DNA from: Ancylobacter novellus
GTDB lineage: Bacteria; Pseudomonadota; Alphaproteobacteria; Rhizobiales; Methylopilaceae
Assembly (NCBI GenBank): GCA_003241695.1
Contig: QFPN01000011.1
Location: forward strand, 1 to 64,000
Length of the DNA stretch: 64,000 bases
Direction: 5' to 3'
Shown: piece after piece, positions 8,578 through 17,025 of the stretch
Position numbering within the stretch: the stretch's first letter is position 1
Layout: each line of letters opens with the position of its first letter
Made by a program: the position numbers and the translations under genes
The notes under the pieces: generated by a model
What the model was told of the DNA's origin: nothing
Databases searched by the model: none
What the model saw: only the letters and a program-made list of their open reading frames with translations

Positions 8578-9091
8578 ATGTCGACCGCGCACTGGATCAT
8601 GCTCGCCGGCTACAACACGTGGGCCAACGTCCGTCTCTACGGCGCCGTTCGGGCGCTTCCGGCGGAGACGTTTCGCGCCGAGGCAGGAGCGTTCTTCGGT
8701 TCGCTCCGTGGCACCCTCAATCATCTGCTCGTCGCCGACAGGATCTGGATGAAGCGCCTCACCGGCGAAGGAGACGCGCCCGACCGGCTCGACGCGATTC
8801 TTCACGGGGATCTGGGCTCGCTTTCCGAAGCCCGCGCCATGGAAGGACCGGCGCATCGCAAGCTGGGTCGCCGGGTTCGACGAGACCGCACTCGCCCGCG
8901 TCGTGCGCTACCGCCGCGTGACCACGCCGGACCTGATCGAACAGCCGACGGCCGAGATCCTCGCCCATCTCTTCAACCACCAGACACACCACAGAGGGCA
9001 GGCGCATGCGTTGGTCACGCGCTTCGGCGGACCGGAGGCGAGCCCGGTTCTCGACCTGCTGGCGTTCCAGCGGGAACGCGCGGCGGCGTGA
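8578..9091 (+). pseudogene. DinB family protein, disrupted by a +1 frameshift
   Basis: DinB/YfiT-like four-helix metal-binding protein, likely a thiol-dependent transferase or hydrolase of unknown substrate. The first 88 codons from the ATG at 8578 read as DinB (YNTWANVRLYGAV, then GTLNHLLVADRIWMKRL with the first metal histidine). The C-terminal half lies in the next frame, ending at the TGA at 9089-9091, and holds HLFNHQTHHRGQAHAL with the other two metal histidines. Removing one G from the GG at 8845-8846 joins the frames and restores a 170-residue protein of normal length with no other damage. It is therefore either a very recent mutation or a sequencing error. Confidence 0.8.
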
Positions 9092-9102
9092 CGGGCTCCG
9101 GG

Positions 9103-9138
9103 CCGTCGCGTCCCGGCTCGTCGGCCGGGACGCGACGG
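9103..9138. terminator. Strong hairpin between convergent genes
   Basis: A perfect 15-bp stem (9103-9117 with 9124-9138) with a 6-base loop fills the 54-base gap between the convergent DinB and transglutaminase genes. It lacks a long T run on either strand, but the stability and convergent position suggest a bidirectional terminator. Confidence 0.55.
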
Positions 9139-9145
9139 CGGCGGA

Positions 9146-10237
9146 TTACGCCGTGACTTCCCGCGCCGTGATCGAATAGCGGAAGCCGTCCGGATCGAGG
9201 CAGTCGAGCAGTCCCGCGACGGTTTCGGCCTGCGGATACATGAAGAAGCCGAGAGGCCCCGCCTCCGAGCCGGGCAGCTTGACGTCGTGCGCGTCGTTGT
9301 ACGCGATCCAGTTGGTCTCCCACGAGCCGAACAGCGCCTTGCGCGCCGCCACGACCTTCGGGTCGTCCATCGCGAGCTTGGTCGGGGGCTCTTCGAGCGC
9401 GACCTTGCGGACGTCCGCCGGATCGACCGGAACCCAGCCGGCGCCGTCGAGCCACACCTCGGCGCGGCAGTGCTGGGCCTTGGTGACGGTCTCGCTGTTG
9501 GCCCCGAGGCTCTTGTAGCCGAACTTCGACGGCGCGACCCGAAGGCCGTAGACGTCGCGGGCGGGAAGCCCCGCAGCTCGCGCCAGGCCGACATACAGCG
9601 CGTTGATGTCGGCGCATTTGCCGCCGAGATTGCCGCTCTCGAGCATGGTCTTGACGTCTCCGAGCCCGCAGCCGCGCACTTTCGCGTCGCGGAAGGTGTT
9701 TTCGACCACCCATTCATAGATCGCGCGCGCCTTCTCGACGTCGCTCGTGCGGGCGCCCACGATTTCGTCGGCGCGAGTCTTCACGATGCCGTCGGTCGGC
9801 ACATGGGCGGTCGGCGCGAGATAAAGCGTCCGGTCCGCGCCGGACAACGTCTCGCTCGATCCCGTGAGTTCGACCGCGCGGTCGCGCGTCGAAACCCGGC
9901 TGACCACTTCGAGGACGGGCGCGGCCGAGCCGTTCTTCCATTCCGCGACGACCATGCCCGCGGGTTCCTGCGCCAGCCGCGCGTCGTCCGCGTTGCTCGT
10001 GAACCGCGTTTCGCCGGGCCTGGTCCACGCGTCGGCAGCGAAGCTCGGCGTCGGGACCCACACGCGGGCGGCGCCCTTCGAAGGGGCGAGTTCGATCCGG
10101 GTCCGGATCTCGAAGTCGCGCCACGAGCCGGGCTTCGGCGCGAAGCCGCCTTCCGCGCGCGCGGCGGAAAACTTGCCGATGGCGGCGACCGCGACGGCCG
10201 CGGCGCCCGTCTTCAGAACAGTCCTGCGATGAAGCAT
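9146..10237 (-). CDS. Exported transglutaminase-like domain protein (Tat signal)
   Basis: Protein of 363 residues with a Tat-type signal peptide (HRRTVLK at residues 3-9, a hydrophobic stretch, then cleavage after about residue 28). It therefore probably folds before export to the periplasm. The transglutaminase core is intact: cysteine 208 in GGKCADINALYVGLARAAG, histidine 256 in QHCRAEVWL and aspartate 272 in GWVPVDPAD. Bacterial members are usually thiol proteases or peptide-modifying enzymes. The TlpA-like thioredoxin gene lies 19 bases upstream on the same strand, so the pair is likely an operon in which the thioredoxin could protect or reduce the exported catalytic cysteine (inference). 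Confidence 0.88.
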   Translation of the reverse strand: MLHRRTVLKTGAAAVAVAAIGKFSAARAEGGFAPKPGSWRDFEIRTRIELAPSKGAARVWVPTPSFAADAWTRPGETRFTSNADDARLAQEPAGMVVAEWKNGSAAPVLEVVSRVSTRDRAVELTGSSETLSGADRTLYLAPTAHVPTDGIVKTRADEIVGARTSDVEKARAIYEWVVENTFRDAKVRGCGLGDVKTMLESGNLGGKCADINALYVGLARAAGLPARDVYGLRVAPSKFGYKSLGANSETVTKAQHCRAEVWLDGAGWVPVDPADVRKVALEEPPTKLAMDDPKVVAARKALFGSWETNWIAYNDAHDVKLPGSEAGPLGFFMYPQAETVAGLLDCLDPDGFRYSITAREVTA

Positions 10238-10256
10238 CGTCTCGTCTCCCGGCGTT

Positions 10257-10871
10257 TCAAGGTTCTTTCTTGAGGTCGGAGACCGCTGCGGCGACCTCCG
10301 CCGACGTCCAATCGAGAGGGCCCGGCGCCGAGAGCGCGCGCCCGTCGGGCGCAAGCGCCACCGTCGCCGGCAGGCCGCGAACCGCGAAGGTCGTGGCGAT
10401 CGTCTTGTCCGGATCGCTCGCGATCTCGCCCGGCAGATCGAAGCGCGCCACGAACTTGCCGGCGCGTGAGGCAGGCTCCGCCACGGCGACGCCAATGAGG
10501 CGGACGGACGCGGTTTCCGCGCGGGCGAAGCGCGCGAGGGCTGGCATCTCCTCTTCGCAGGGTTCGCACCAGCTCGCGAAGAAATGCACCAGCGTGACGC
10601 GGACCGGATCGGTCGCGATCGGAAGCGGCGCGCCGTCGAGCGACTTCGCCTCGACCGGCAGGGAAGCCGGCGCCGCGGCGGGGGTGAGCGCCGCAAACTC
10701 CGTCGCGCAGGCGGCTCCCGTAACGGCCGTGACGAGCGCCAGGCTGGAAAATCGTAAGACAGCGCGGGTGGCGGAGGTCGCGATCGCCGGCACGCGGCAG
10801 ATCTCCCTGCTTTCGGATGTCCGCGAAACGATGTCGCGGCCCGTCGATGCGGTCAAGCGGCGTGGCATCAC
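10257..10871 (-). CDS. TlpA/ResA-like thioredoxin-fold protein
   Basis: Thioredoxin-fold protein of 204 residues with an N-terminal hydrophobic segment (about residues 38-57) that probably anchors or exports it. The redox motif is WCEPC (in VHFFASWCEPCEEEM), the standard TlpA/ResA position, followed by the cis-proline region VRGLPATVALAPDG. Such proteins reduce disulfides in the periplasm, for example in cytochrome c maturation. The first about 35 residues are basic and unusual for a signal peptide, so the true start may lie further in; no better ATG is available. It precedes the Tat-exported transglutaminase by 19 bases, suggesting they work together. Confidence 0.85.
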   Translation of the reverse strand: MMPRRLTASTGRDIVSRTSESREICRVPAIATSATRAVLRFSSLALVTAVTGAACATEFAALTPAAAPASLPVEAKSLDGAPLPIATDPVRVTLVHFFASWCEPCEEEMPALARFARAETASVRLIGVAVAEPASRAGKFVARFDLPGEIASDPDKTIATTFAVRGLPATVALAPDGRALSAPGPLDWTSAEVAAAVSDLKKEP

Positions 10872-10987
10872 GACTTGCGGCGACCGTGTCGAACGCCGAT
10901 CCTTGCGCGGCCCCTAGCGGCGCACCAGATGATCTGGCGCGGCGTCGCCGCCGTTTTTCCGTCGACCCAGAGGAGCCGACGCCTTCG

Positions 10988-11491
10988 ATGACAACCTCCA
11001 CGCCGCTCTATCCGGCCGCCCAGCCGCCGCGCGAAGTCTTCGACCCGCTGGTCGAGCCGCGCCTGTATGACGGGGTGCTGAGCCGGCGCGTTCTCGCCTT
11101 CTGCGTCGACTTCTGCATGGTGGCGATGCTCACCCTGTTCGCGAGCGTGGTGATCTTCTTCCTCGGCATCTTCACGCTGGGGCTCGCCTGGTTGCTCTAC
11201 GGCATGGTGTTCCCGGCGGTCGCGATCCTCTATTCCGGCATGACCCTGGGCGGGGATCGCGCGGCGACATGGGGCATGCGCCTCACCGGCCTGACCTGTA
11301 GGCTGTGGCACGGCGCGAAGCCCGGCTTCGTGATCGCCGCGGCGCACGTCGTCTTCCTCTACGTCTCGATCACCTTCCTCACGCCGCTGATCCTTGCGGT
11401 CGGACTTTTCACGCGCCGCAAGCAGTTGCTGCACGACCTCGTGCTCGGCACGCTGTTCGTGGATCGCGGCACGCTCGAAGGGCGGCGCTGA
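10988..11491 (+). CDS. RDD family membrane protein
   Basis: Integral membrane protein of 167 residues. The RDD domain starts at about residue 27 with LYDGVLSRRVLAFCVDFCM, holding the arginine and aspartate that name the family. Two long hydrophobic segments, a GDRAATWGMRLTGL loop, and further transmembrane helices at 115-140 follow. The end HDLVLGTLFVDR is also typical. The biochemical role of RDD proteins is poorly known; some act in transport. The ATG at 10988 is used because earlier in-frame codons give an atypical leader. It is divergent from the TlpA-like gene and 89 bases before bpt. Confidence 0.88.
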   Translation: MTTSTPLYPAAQPPREVFDPLVEPRLYDGVLSRRVLAFCVDFCMVAMLTLFASVVIFFLGIFTLGLAWLLYGMVFPAVAILYSGMTLGGDRAATWGMRLTGLTCRLWHGAKPGFVIAAAHVVFLYVSITFLTPLILAVGLFTRRKQLLHDLVLGTLFVDRGTLEGRR

Positions 11492-11496
11492 CGCGC

Positions 11497-11520
11497 GCCG
11501 CTTGCCGTCTCCCAAGCGGC
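11497..11520 (+). terminator. Hairpin after the RDD gene
   Basis: An 8-bp perfect stem (11497-11504 with 11513-11520, GCCGCTTG/CAAGCGGC) lies 6 bases after the RDD stop codon. There is no T run after it, so it may be a weak terminator or attenuator before bpt. Confidence 0.35.
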
Positions 11521-11580
11521 TGATATCCTGATCGACGCAAGCGTCGCGGGCGGGACCGCGTCGCTCGGCTGGACGACGCC

Positions 11581-12333
11581 TTGACCGCTCATTCGCGCGA
11601 CACGCCGCAGTTCTACCTGACCGCACCGTCGCCCTGCCCCTATCTGAAGGGGCAGTTCGAGCGGAAGGTGTTCACCCATCTGGTCGGCGAAGATGCGGCC
11701 GCCCTCAATGATCTCCTGACCCATGGCGGCTTCCGCCGCAGCCAGACCATCGCCTATCGTCCGGCCTGCGAGAGCTGCCGGTCCTGCGTTTCGGTCCGGG
11801 TGCGGGTGAACGAGTTCTCGCCCGGCAAGACCTTCCGCCGCAACCGCACGATCAACGGCGATCTCGTGCGCTCGGAAATCGGCGCGACGCCGACCTCGGA
11901 GCAATATTCGCTGTTTCGCGGCTATCTCGACAGCCGCCATTCGGACGGCGGCATGGCCGACATGACCGTCCTCGACTACGCCACCATGGTGGAGGACAGC
12001 CATGTCCGCACCGGTATCGTCGAATACCGCCGCCGGGGGCCTGACACGGCGATCACCGATCGCGGCGCGGGGCCGCTGCTCGCCGTGGCGCTCGTCGACC
12101 GGCTCTCCGACGGCCTGTCTCTGGTCTATTCCTTCTACGATCCAGCCCAGAGCGAGCGCGGCCTCGGCACCCACGTGATCCTCGATCACATCGACCGCGC
12201 AAAGGCGCTCGGGCTGCCGTATCTCTATCTCGGCTATTGGGTCGATGGTTCGCCCAAGATGGACTACAAGCGCCGCTTCAGGCCGCAGGAGTTCCTGGGG
12301 CCGATGGGCTGGACGCTGCGGGAGGGGGAGTGA
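11581..12333 (+). CDS. bpt: Aspartate/glutamate leucyltransferase Bpt
   Basis: Enzyme of 250 residues that transfers leucine from Leu-tRNA to proteins with N-terminal aspartate or glutamate, creating N-degrons for ClpS/ClpAP. Seen: FYLTAPSPCPYLKGQFERKVFTH at the N-terminus, the cysteine pair region RPACESCRSCVSVRV, and SFYDP plus YLGYWVDGSPKMDYKRRF near the C-terminus, all typical of the ATE1-like bacterial transferases. The TTG at 11581 is the best start, as it places the FYLTAPSPCPYL motif about 11 residues in, as in relatives. A second N-end-rule enzyme, aat, is encoded at 31651. Confidence 0.93.
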   Translation: MTAHSRDTPQFYLTAPSPCPYLKGQFERKVFTHLVGEDAAALNDLLTHGGFRRSQTIAYRPACESCRSCVSVRVRVNEFSPGKTFRRNRTINGDLVRSEIGATPTSEQYSLFRGYLDSRHSDGGMADMTVLDYATMVEDSHVRTGIVEYRRRGPDTAITDRGAGPLLAVALVDRLSDGLSLVYSFYDPAQSERGLGTHVILDHIDRAKALGLPYLYLGYWVDGSPKMDYKRRFRPQEFLGPMGWTLREGE

Positions 12334-12420
12334 GGCCGTCTCGATCGGGCGCGATCCGGCGGCGCTGAAACGCTTGCGCTCTGCGGGAAGGTCCCGGCGC
12401 GCCGGGACCTGGGGGACGAC

Positions 12421-13089
12421 GTGGAGTTCATCTCGAACGCGATCAAATACGTGCCGCTCGTGACGCTCGGCCTTCTGCCGATCATGAATCCCCTCAGCAC
12501 GGTGCCGCTGTTCCTGACGCTGACCAAGCGCATGTCGCCGCACTGGAAAGCGCGTCAGGCGCGTCTCGCGTGCCTCTACGCCTTTTTCATCCTGTGCGCG
12601 TTTCTGTTCCTCGGAAACGGCATCATCGCGCTGTTCGGAATTTCGCTTCCCGGAATCCGGGTCGCGGGCGGCCTTATCATCCTCGTGCTCGCCTTCCGGA
12701 TGCTGTTTTCCGGTGAAGGACAGGAAGGTCCGGTCGAGGCGGACGACGCCGAAGAGATCAAGCAGGCCAAGCTCGACTTTTCGTTTTCTCCGCTCGCCAT
12801 GCCGAGCCTTGCCGGGCCGGGCTCGATCGCCGTGGTGATGAGCTACGGCTCGCAGATTCCGGACGGCCATTCGATCGAAGGCCACATCATCGTGCTGCTC
12901 GGCGTGGCGATCACCGTTCTCATCGCGTTCGTGACGTTGTCCTTCGCGACCTGGATCGCGCGGTTTCTCGGCGAGCATGGCATCCAGGCCGTCACCAAGA
13001 TCATGGGCTTTCTGCTGACATGCGTCGCCGTCCAGTTCATCGCGTCTGGAATCCGCGAGTTCATCGTCAGCTTCGGCGGGACGGCTTGA
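12421..13089 (+). CDS. MarC family integral membrane protein
   Basis: Polytopic membrane protein of 222 residues with six predicted transmembrane segments, in the MarC/UPF0056 family. Seen: LGLLPIMNPLSTVPLFLTLT at the first helix, GIRVAGGLIILVLAFRML, an acidic loop EGPVEADDAEEIKQ in the middle, LAMPSLAGPGSIAVVM, and a C-terminal VTKIMGFLLTCVAVQFI. MarC was once linked to multiple antibiotic resistance, but that role has not been upheld; function is unknown. The GTG at 12421 is the start, 87 bases after bpt. The gene converges with parC. Confidence 0.92.
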   Translation: MEFISNAIKYVPLVTLGLLPIMNPLSTVPLFLTLTKRMSPHWKARQARLACLYAFFILCAFLFLGNGIIALFGISLPGIRVAGGLIILVLAFRMLFSGEGQEGPVEADDAEEIKQAKLDFSFSPLAMPSLAGPGSIAVVMSYGSQIPDGHSIEGHIIVLLGVAITVLIAFVTLSFATWIARFLGEHGIQAVTKIMGFLLTCVAVQFIASGIREFIVSFGGTA

Positions 13090-13203
13090 GACGCTTCGGA
13101 AGCGCTTCGCGTCGCTGTTTCTGAATCGGGACGTAAGCTATCTTTCCCGTCGCGGTATCCCGAGTGAGGCGCGCGCCTAAGTGCGCGAGGGCGGTCGTCG
13201 GGA

Positions 13204-15447
13204 TCAGCCCGTAAACCTGTTCGACTTCGGGAAGCCGTGCGGCGGAAGCCGCCCCGCCTCGGCTCTGTTCCCGAGCCAGTCCCGAAGCTCCTCGCCCAGC
13301 ACCCGCCGCGCGACGCCACCGTTCGTGGTGAAGCTCAAACCGTCGCTCAGCGCGAAAACCTTCGCGTCCGAGACGCCGCCGTCCTTGTAGCGCTGGAGGC
13401 GGACGCCCGAGCCGCGGGCCATCTCGGCCACCTGCGAGATCGGAAACAGCAGCAGCTTCCGGTTCTGCCCGACGATCGCGACCGTGTCGCCTTCGGCGTC
13501 CGCGAACTTTAACACCGTCGCGCCGGTCTCGAGATTGACCACCTGCCGCCCCTTTCGGGTCGAGGACAAAAGCTGGTCCTCCGCCGACACGAAGCCGCGC
13601 GCCCCGGTCGTCACCACCAGGCGTTTGCGGCCGGCCTTGTGGGCGAAGACGTCGACCACCTCCGCGCCGTCGTCGACGTCGACCATGAGGCGGATCGGTT
13701 CGCCCGCGCCGCGCCCGCCCGGCAGCTTCGAGGCGTCGAGCGTGTAGACCTTGCCGTTTGAGGTCACGACCAGAAGCTTCGCCGTCGTCTCCGTCTGGAA
13801 GGAAAGCTTAAGCCGGTCGTCAGCCTTGAACGAAAGACCGGACACGTCCGCGACATGGCCCTTGAGCGCCCTGATCCAGCCCTTCTCCGAGACCACCACC
13901 GTAATCGGCTCACGCTCCACGAAGGCGTCGGCGACGTCGGCCGCGGCGGCCGAGGGAGGCGCCGCGAACGTGGTGCGGCGTTTTCCGAGCGCCGTCTCCG
14001 GCCCGAAGGACTTCATCAGCCCGTCGAGTTCCTTGCCGACCCGGCTCCACTGCCGGCGCTCCGAGCCCAGCAGAGCGCGCAACTCCTCGCCCTCCTTGGT
14101 CAGCTTGTCGTGCTCGCGGCGGATCTCGATCTCCTCGAGCTTCGCGAGCGAGCGCAGCCGCATGTTGAGGATCGATTCGGCCTGAAGGTCGGTCAGCGCG
14201 AAGGCCGCGATGAGGTCCGCCTTCGGGTCGTCGGCCTGCCGGACGATGCGAATGACCTCGTCAATGTTGAGAAAGGCGATCAGGAGGCCGTCGAGGATTT
14301 CGAGCCGGCGAACGATCGCGTCGAGACGATGCTGGGAGCGGCGCTGAATGACTTCGCGCCGGTGGTCGAGCCAATGGCGGAGCGCGTCCTTAAGGCCGAG
14401 CACCATCGGCGTCTGGCCGCGGACAAGCACGTTCATGTTGATCGGGATGCGCGTTTCGAGCTCGGTGAGCTTGAACATCGACTCCATCATGACGACCGGA
14501 TCGACCTGACGCGCGCGCGGCTCGATCACGAGGCGGATGTCTTCGGTCGACTCGTCGCGCACGTCGACCACGAGCGGCAGCTTGCGGTCGTTGATGAGTT
14601 CGGCGATGCGCTCGACCAGCCGGCTCTTCGGCACGAGCCAGGGGATTTCGGTGACGACCGCGACCCAGGTCCCGCGGCCGAGATCCTCGACCGACCAGCG
14701 CGCGCGGGTGCGGAACGAGCCGCGTCCGGTGCGATAGCTCTCGGCGATGACCGAGGGGCTGTCGACGATCACGCCGCCGGTCGGGAAGTCCGGACCCTGG
14801 ACGCATTCGAGCAGCGCCTCGGTCTCGACGTTCGGATTTTCGAGCAGAAGCCGCGCTGCGCCGACCAGTTCCGCAACGTTGTGCGGCGGAACCGCTGTCG
14901 CCATGCCGACCGCGATGCCCTGGGAGCCGTTCGCCAGCAGGTTCGGGAAGGCGCCAGGCAGGACGATCGGCTCTTCTTCGGAGCCGTCATAGGTCGGACG
15001 GAAGTCGACGGCGTTTTCGTCGAGCCCGTCGAGCAGCAGGCGCGCGACCTCGGTGAGGCGCGCCTCGGTGTAACGCATCGCCGCGGCGTTATCGCCGTCG
15101 ACGTTGCCGAAGTTCCCCTGCCCTTCGACCAGCGGCCAGCGCTGCGCGAAATCCTGCGCGAGGCGCACCATCGCGTCATAGACCGATTGGTCGCCATGGG
15201 GGTGATATTTGCCGATGACGTCGCCGACGACGCGGGCGCATTTCTTGAAGGCGGAGCCGGGGTCGAGCTTGAGCTCGCGCATCGCCCATAGCACGCGGCG
15301 ATGCACGGGCTTCAGCCCGTCGCGCACATCCGGCAGCGCGCGCTGGGTGATGGTGGAGAGCGCGTAAGCGAGATAGCGCTCCTCGAGCGCCGATCTTAGA
15401 TCGACCGGCAGGACGCCGTCTTCGGGCGGAGGCGCGAGTTCGCTCAT
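13204..15447 (-). CDS. parC: DNA topoisomerase IV subunit A
   Basis: Type II topoisomerase subunit of 747 residues that, with ParE, decatenates daughter chromosomes. The catalytic tyrosine is Y126 in AAMRYTEARLT. The breakage-reunion domain (residues about 20-450) begins YLAYALSTITQRALPDVRDG, and the C-terminal half holds the degenerate beta-pinwheel repeats. The quinolone-determining stretch reads HPHGDQSVYDAM, with glutamine 87 at the position of E. coli serine 80 and aspartate 91 at the position of glutamate 84. The sequence lacks the GyrA-box QRRGGKG and is shorter than GyrA, which favours ParC. It stands alone on the minus strand. Confidence 0.94.
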   Translation of the reverse strand: MSELAPPPEDGVLPVDLRSALEERYLAYALSTITQRALPDVRDGLKPVHRRVLWAMRELKLDPGSAFKKCARVVGDVIGKYHPHGDQSVYDAMVRLAQDFAQRWPLVEGQGNFGNVDGDNAAAMRYTEARLTEVARLLLDGLDENAVDFRPTYDGSEEEPIVLPGAFPNLLANGSQGIAVGMATAVPPHNVAELVGAARLLLENPNVETEALLECVQGPDFPTGGVIVDSPSVIAESYRTGRGSFRTRARWSVEDLGRGTWVAVVTEIPWLVPKSRLVERIAELINDRKLPLVVDVRDESTEDIRLVIEPRARQVDPVVMMESMFKLTELETRIPINMNVLVRGQTPMVLGLKDALRHWLDHRREVIQRRSQHRLDAIVRRLEILDGLLIAFLNIDEVIRIVRQADDPKADLIAAFALTDLQAESILNMRLRSLAKLEEIEIRREHDKLTKEGEELRALLGSERRQWSRVGKELDGLMKSFGPETALGKRRTTFAAPPSAAAADVADAFVEREPITVVVSEKGWIRALKGHVADVSGLSFKADDRLKLSFQTETTAKLLVVTSNGKVYTLDASKLPGGRGAGEPIRLMVDVDDGAEVVDVFAHKAGRKRLVVTTGARGFVSAEDQLLSSTRKGRQVVNLETGATVLKFADAEGDTVAIVGQNRKLLLFPISQVAEMARGSGVRLQRYKDGGVSDAKVFALSDGLSFTTNGGVARRVLGEELRDWLGNRAEAGRLPPHGFPKSNRFTG

Positions 15448-15515
15448 GAGCCTTGGTTAGGCCGAGCTGCGATTCGCTTCAAGAAAAGCCGGGGTTTTGG
15501 CCGGGCGCCGCGTCG

Positions 15516-15779
15516 TCAATCGCGCGGGCTGCGTCCCACGTCGACCGACACGGAGCCGCCCTGCCGGATGACCGTGCGGCTCGGAACCTCTTCGACGGTC
15601 GTCTTCCTGTGGGCCTCGCCCATCGTCGTGTCTTCGGCCGGATGCTGGCGCGCCTGCGGCGTCGCGCCGGCGACAGGCGCGGAATAGACGCCGCTCGTGG
15701 TTTTTTCGGTGACGATCTGATCGGCGTGCGCGGCGCCTGCGAGCGTCAGCGCGCCGAGGGTCAGGATCAGGGCCTTCAT
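15516..15779 (-). CDS. Small secreted protein of unknown function
   Basis: Protein of 87 residues, not recognised. It begins with a short clean Sec signal peptide, MKALILTLGALTLAGAAHA, with predicted cleavage after AHA at residue 19. The mature part of about 68 residues is polar, has no cysteine, and holds threonine- and glutamate-rich stretches (IVTEKTTSG, EDTTMGEAHRKTTVEEVPS). It ends GGSVSVDVGRSPRD. An in-frame ATG at 15845 would bury the signal peptide, so the ATG at 15779 is preferred. It lies 68 bases after parC on the same strand and is divergent from the LLM oxidoreductase gene. Confidence 0.65.
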   Translation of the reverse strand: MKALILTLGALTLAGAAHADQIVTEKTTSGVYSAPVAGATPQARQHPAEDTTMGEAHRKTTVEEVPSRTVIRQGGSVSVDVGRSPRD

Positions 15780-15991
15780 GGATTTCGCCTCCGTCGTCGG
15801 CGGCAGGGTCGAGCCGGCCGCCGCAATCGCCTCTCTCGTCCACAATGGCGGGCTGTCCGCAATCGTTCCGGGCGCGCATCCCGCAGATGGACGTTGTCGC
15901 GCAACGGAGGTTTGCGTGGCGGCGCCTTGCGATCCCCGGTCGAGGCGCCGACCTGCAATTGAACATGCAGCGATCGGAGGCGACGCGCCCC

Positions 15992-17005
15992 ATGCCCTTT
16001 CTTTCCGTTCTCGACCTCGCTTTCATTCCGGAAGGCGGCGACGCCGCCGTCGCGCTTCACCGGTCGCTCGATCTCGCGCGCCATGTCGAGGCGCTGGGCT
16101 ACCGGCGCTTCTGGCTCGCCGAGCATCACAACATGATCGGCATCGCAAGCGCCGCCACCGCGGTCGCGATCGCCCATGTCGCGGGCGGCACCAAAAGCAT
16201 CCGGGTCGGCGCAGGTGGCATCATGCTGCCGAACCATTCGCCCCTTGTGATCGCCGAGCAGTTCGGCACGCTCGAAACGCTGTTTCCCGGAAGGATCGAC
16301 CTCGGCCTCGGCCGCGCTCCAGGAACCGACCAGATGACGTTGCGCGCGCTGAGGCGCGATCCGTCGGCGGCGGACACGTTTCCTCAGGACGTGCTCGAAC
16401 TGCAGGCGCTGCTCGCGCCCGCGGGCGAAAACCAGAAGGTGCAGGCGGTGCCGGGCGCCGGGACGCAGGTGCCGCTCTGGATTCTCGGCTCCAGCCTGTT
16501 CGGGGCTCAACTCGCGGGCATGCTGGGGCTGCCATACGCTTTCGCCTCGCACTTCGCCCCCGACGCGCTCGACCAGGCGCTCGACGTCTACCGCGCGCGC
16601 TTCGAGCCCTCGAACCAGCTTGCGCAGCCCTACGCCGCCGTCGGCGTCAACGTGATCGCCGCAGAGACCGACGAGGAGGCGCGGCGGCTGTTCACATCCG
16701 CCCAGCAGAGCTTTGCGCGGATGTTGCGCGGAACGCGCGGCAAGCTTCCGCCGCCCATCGACGACATCGAAGCGTTCTGGTCGCCCCGCGAAAAGCTGCA
16801 GGCCTCGTCCATGCTCGCCTGTTCGGTCGTCGGCTCGCCCGAGACGGTGAGGCGAGGCCTCGACCAACTCGTCGAGCGCACGAAGGCCGACGAGTTCATC
16901 GTCGCCGCCGCGATCTGGGACCATGAGGCGCGGGTGCGGTCCTACGAGATCCTTGCGGAGGTTTCCGGTCTGCGGTCGGCGCCGAAACTCGCCGCCTGCG
17001 GCTGA
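15992..17005 (+). CDS. LLM class flavin-dependent oxidoreductase
   Basis: Luciferase-like monooxygenase family protein of 337 residues, a TIM-barrel flavoenzyme using FMN or F420-like cofactors. Seen: the N-terminal SVLDLAFIPEGGD, YRRFWLAEHHNM (family motif), IRVGAGGIMLPNHSPLVIAEQFGTL, PGRIDLGLGRAPGTD, and PLWILGSSLFGAQLAGMLGLPYAFASHF. This is the MsnO8-like subgroup; substrates are unknown. In-frame ATGs at 15845 and 15965 exist, but the ATG at 15992 matches the usual start just before the first strand. It converges with recO, leaving 20 bases between the stops. Confidence 0.92.
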   Translation: MPFLSVLDLAFIPEGGDAAVALHRSLDLARHVEALGYRRFWLAEHHNMIGIASAATAVAIAHVAGGTKSIRVGAGGIMLPNHSPLVIAEQFGTLETLFPGRIDLGLGRAPGTDQMTLRALRRDPSAADTFPQDVLELQALLAPAGENQKVQAVPGAGTQVPLWILGSSLFGAQLAGMLGLPYAFASHFAPDALDQALDVYRARFEPSNQLAQPYAAVGVNVIAAETDEEARRLFTSAQQSFARMLRGTRGKLPPPIDDIEAFWSPREKLQASSMLACSVVGSPETVRRGLDQLVERTKADEFIVAAAIWDHEARVRSYEILAEVSGLRSAPKLAACG

Positions 17006-17025
17006 TCGATCGCGCGGAGCAATCT

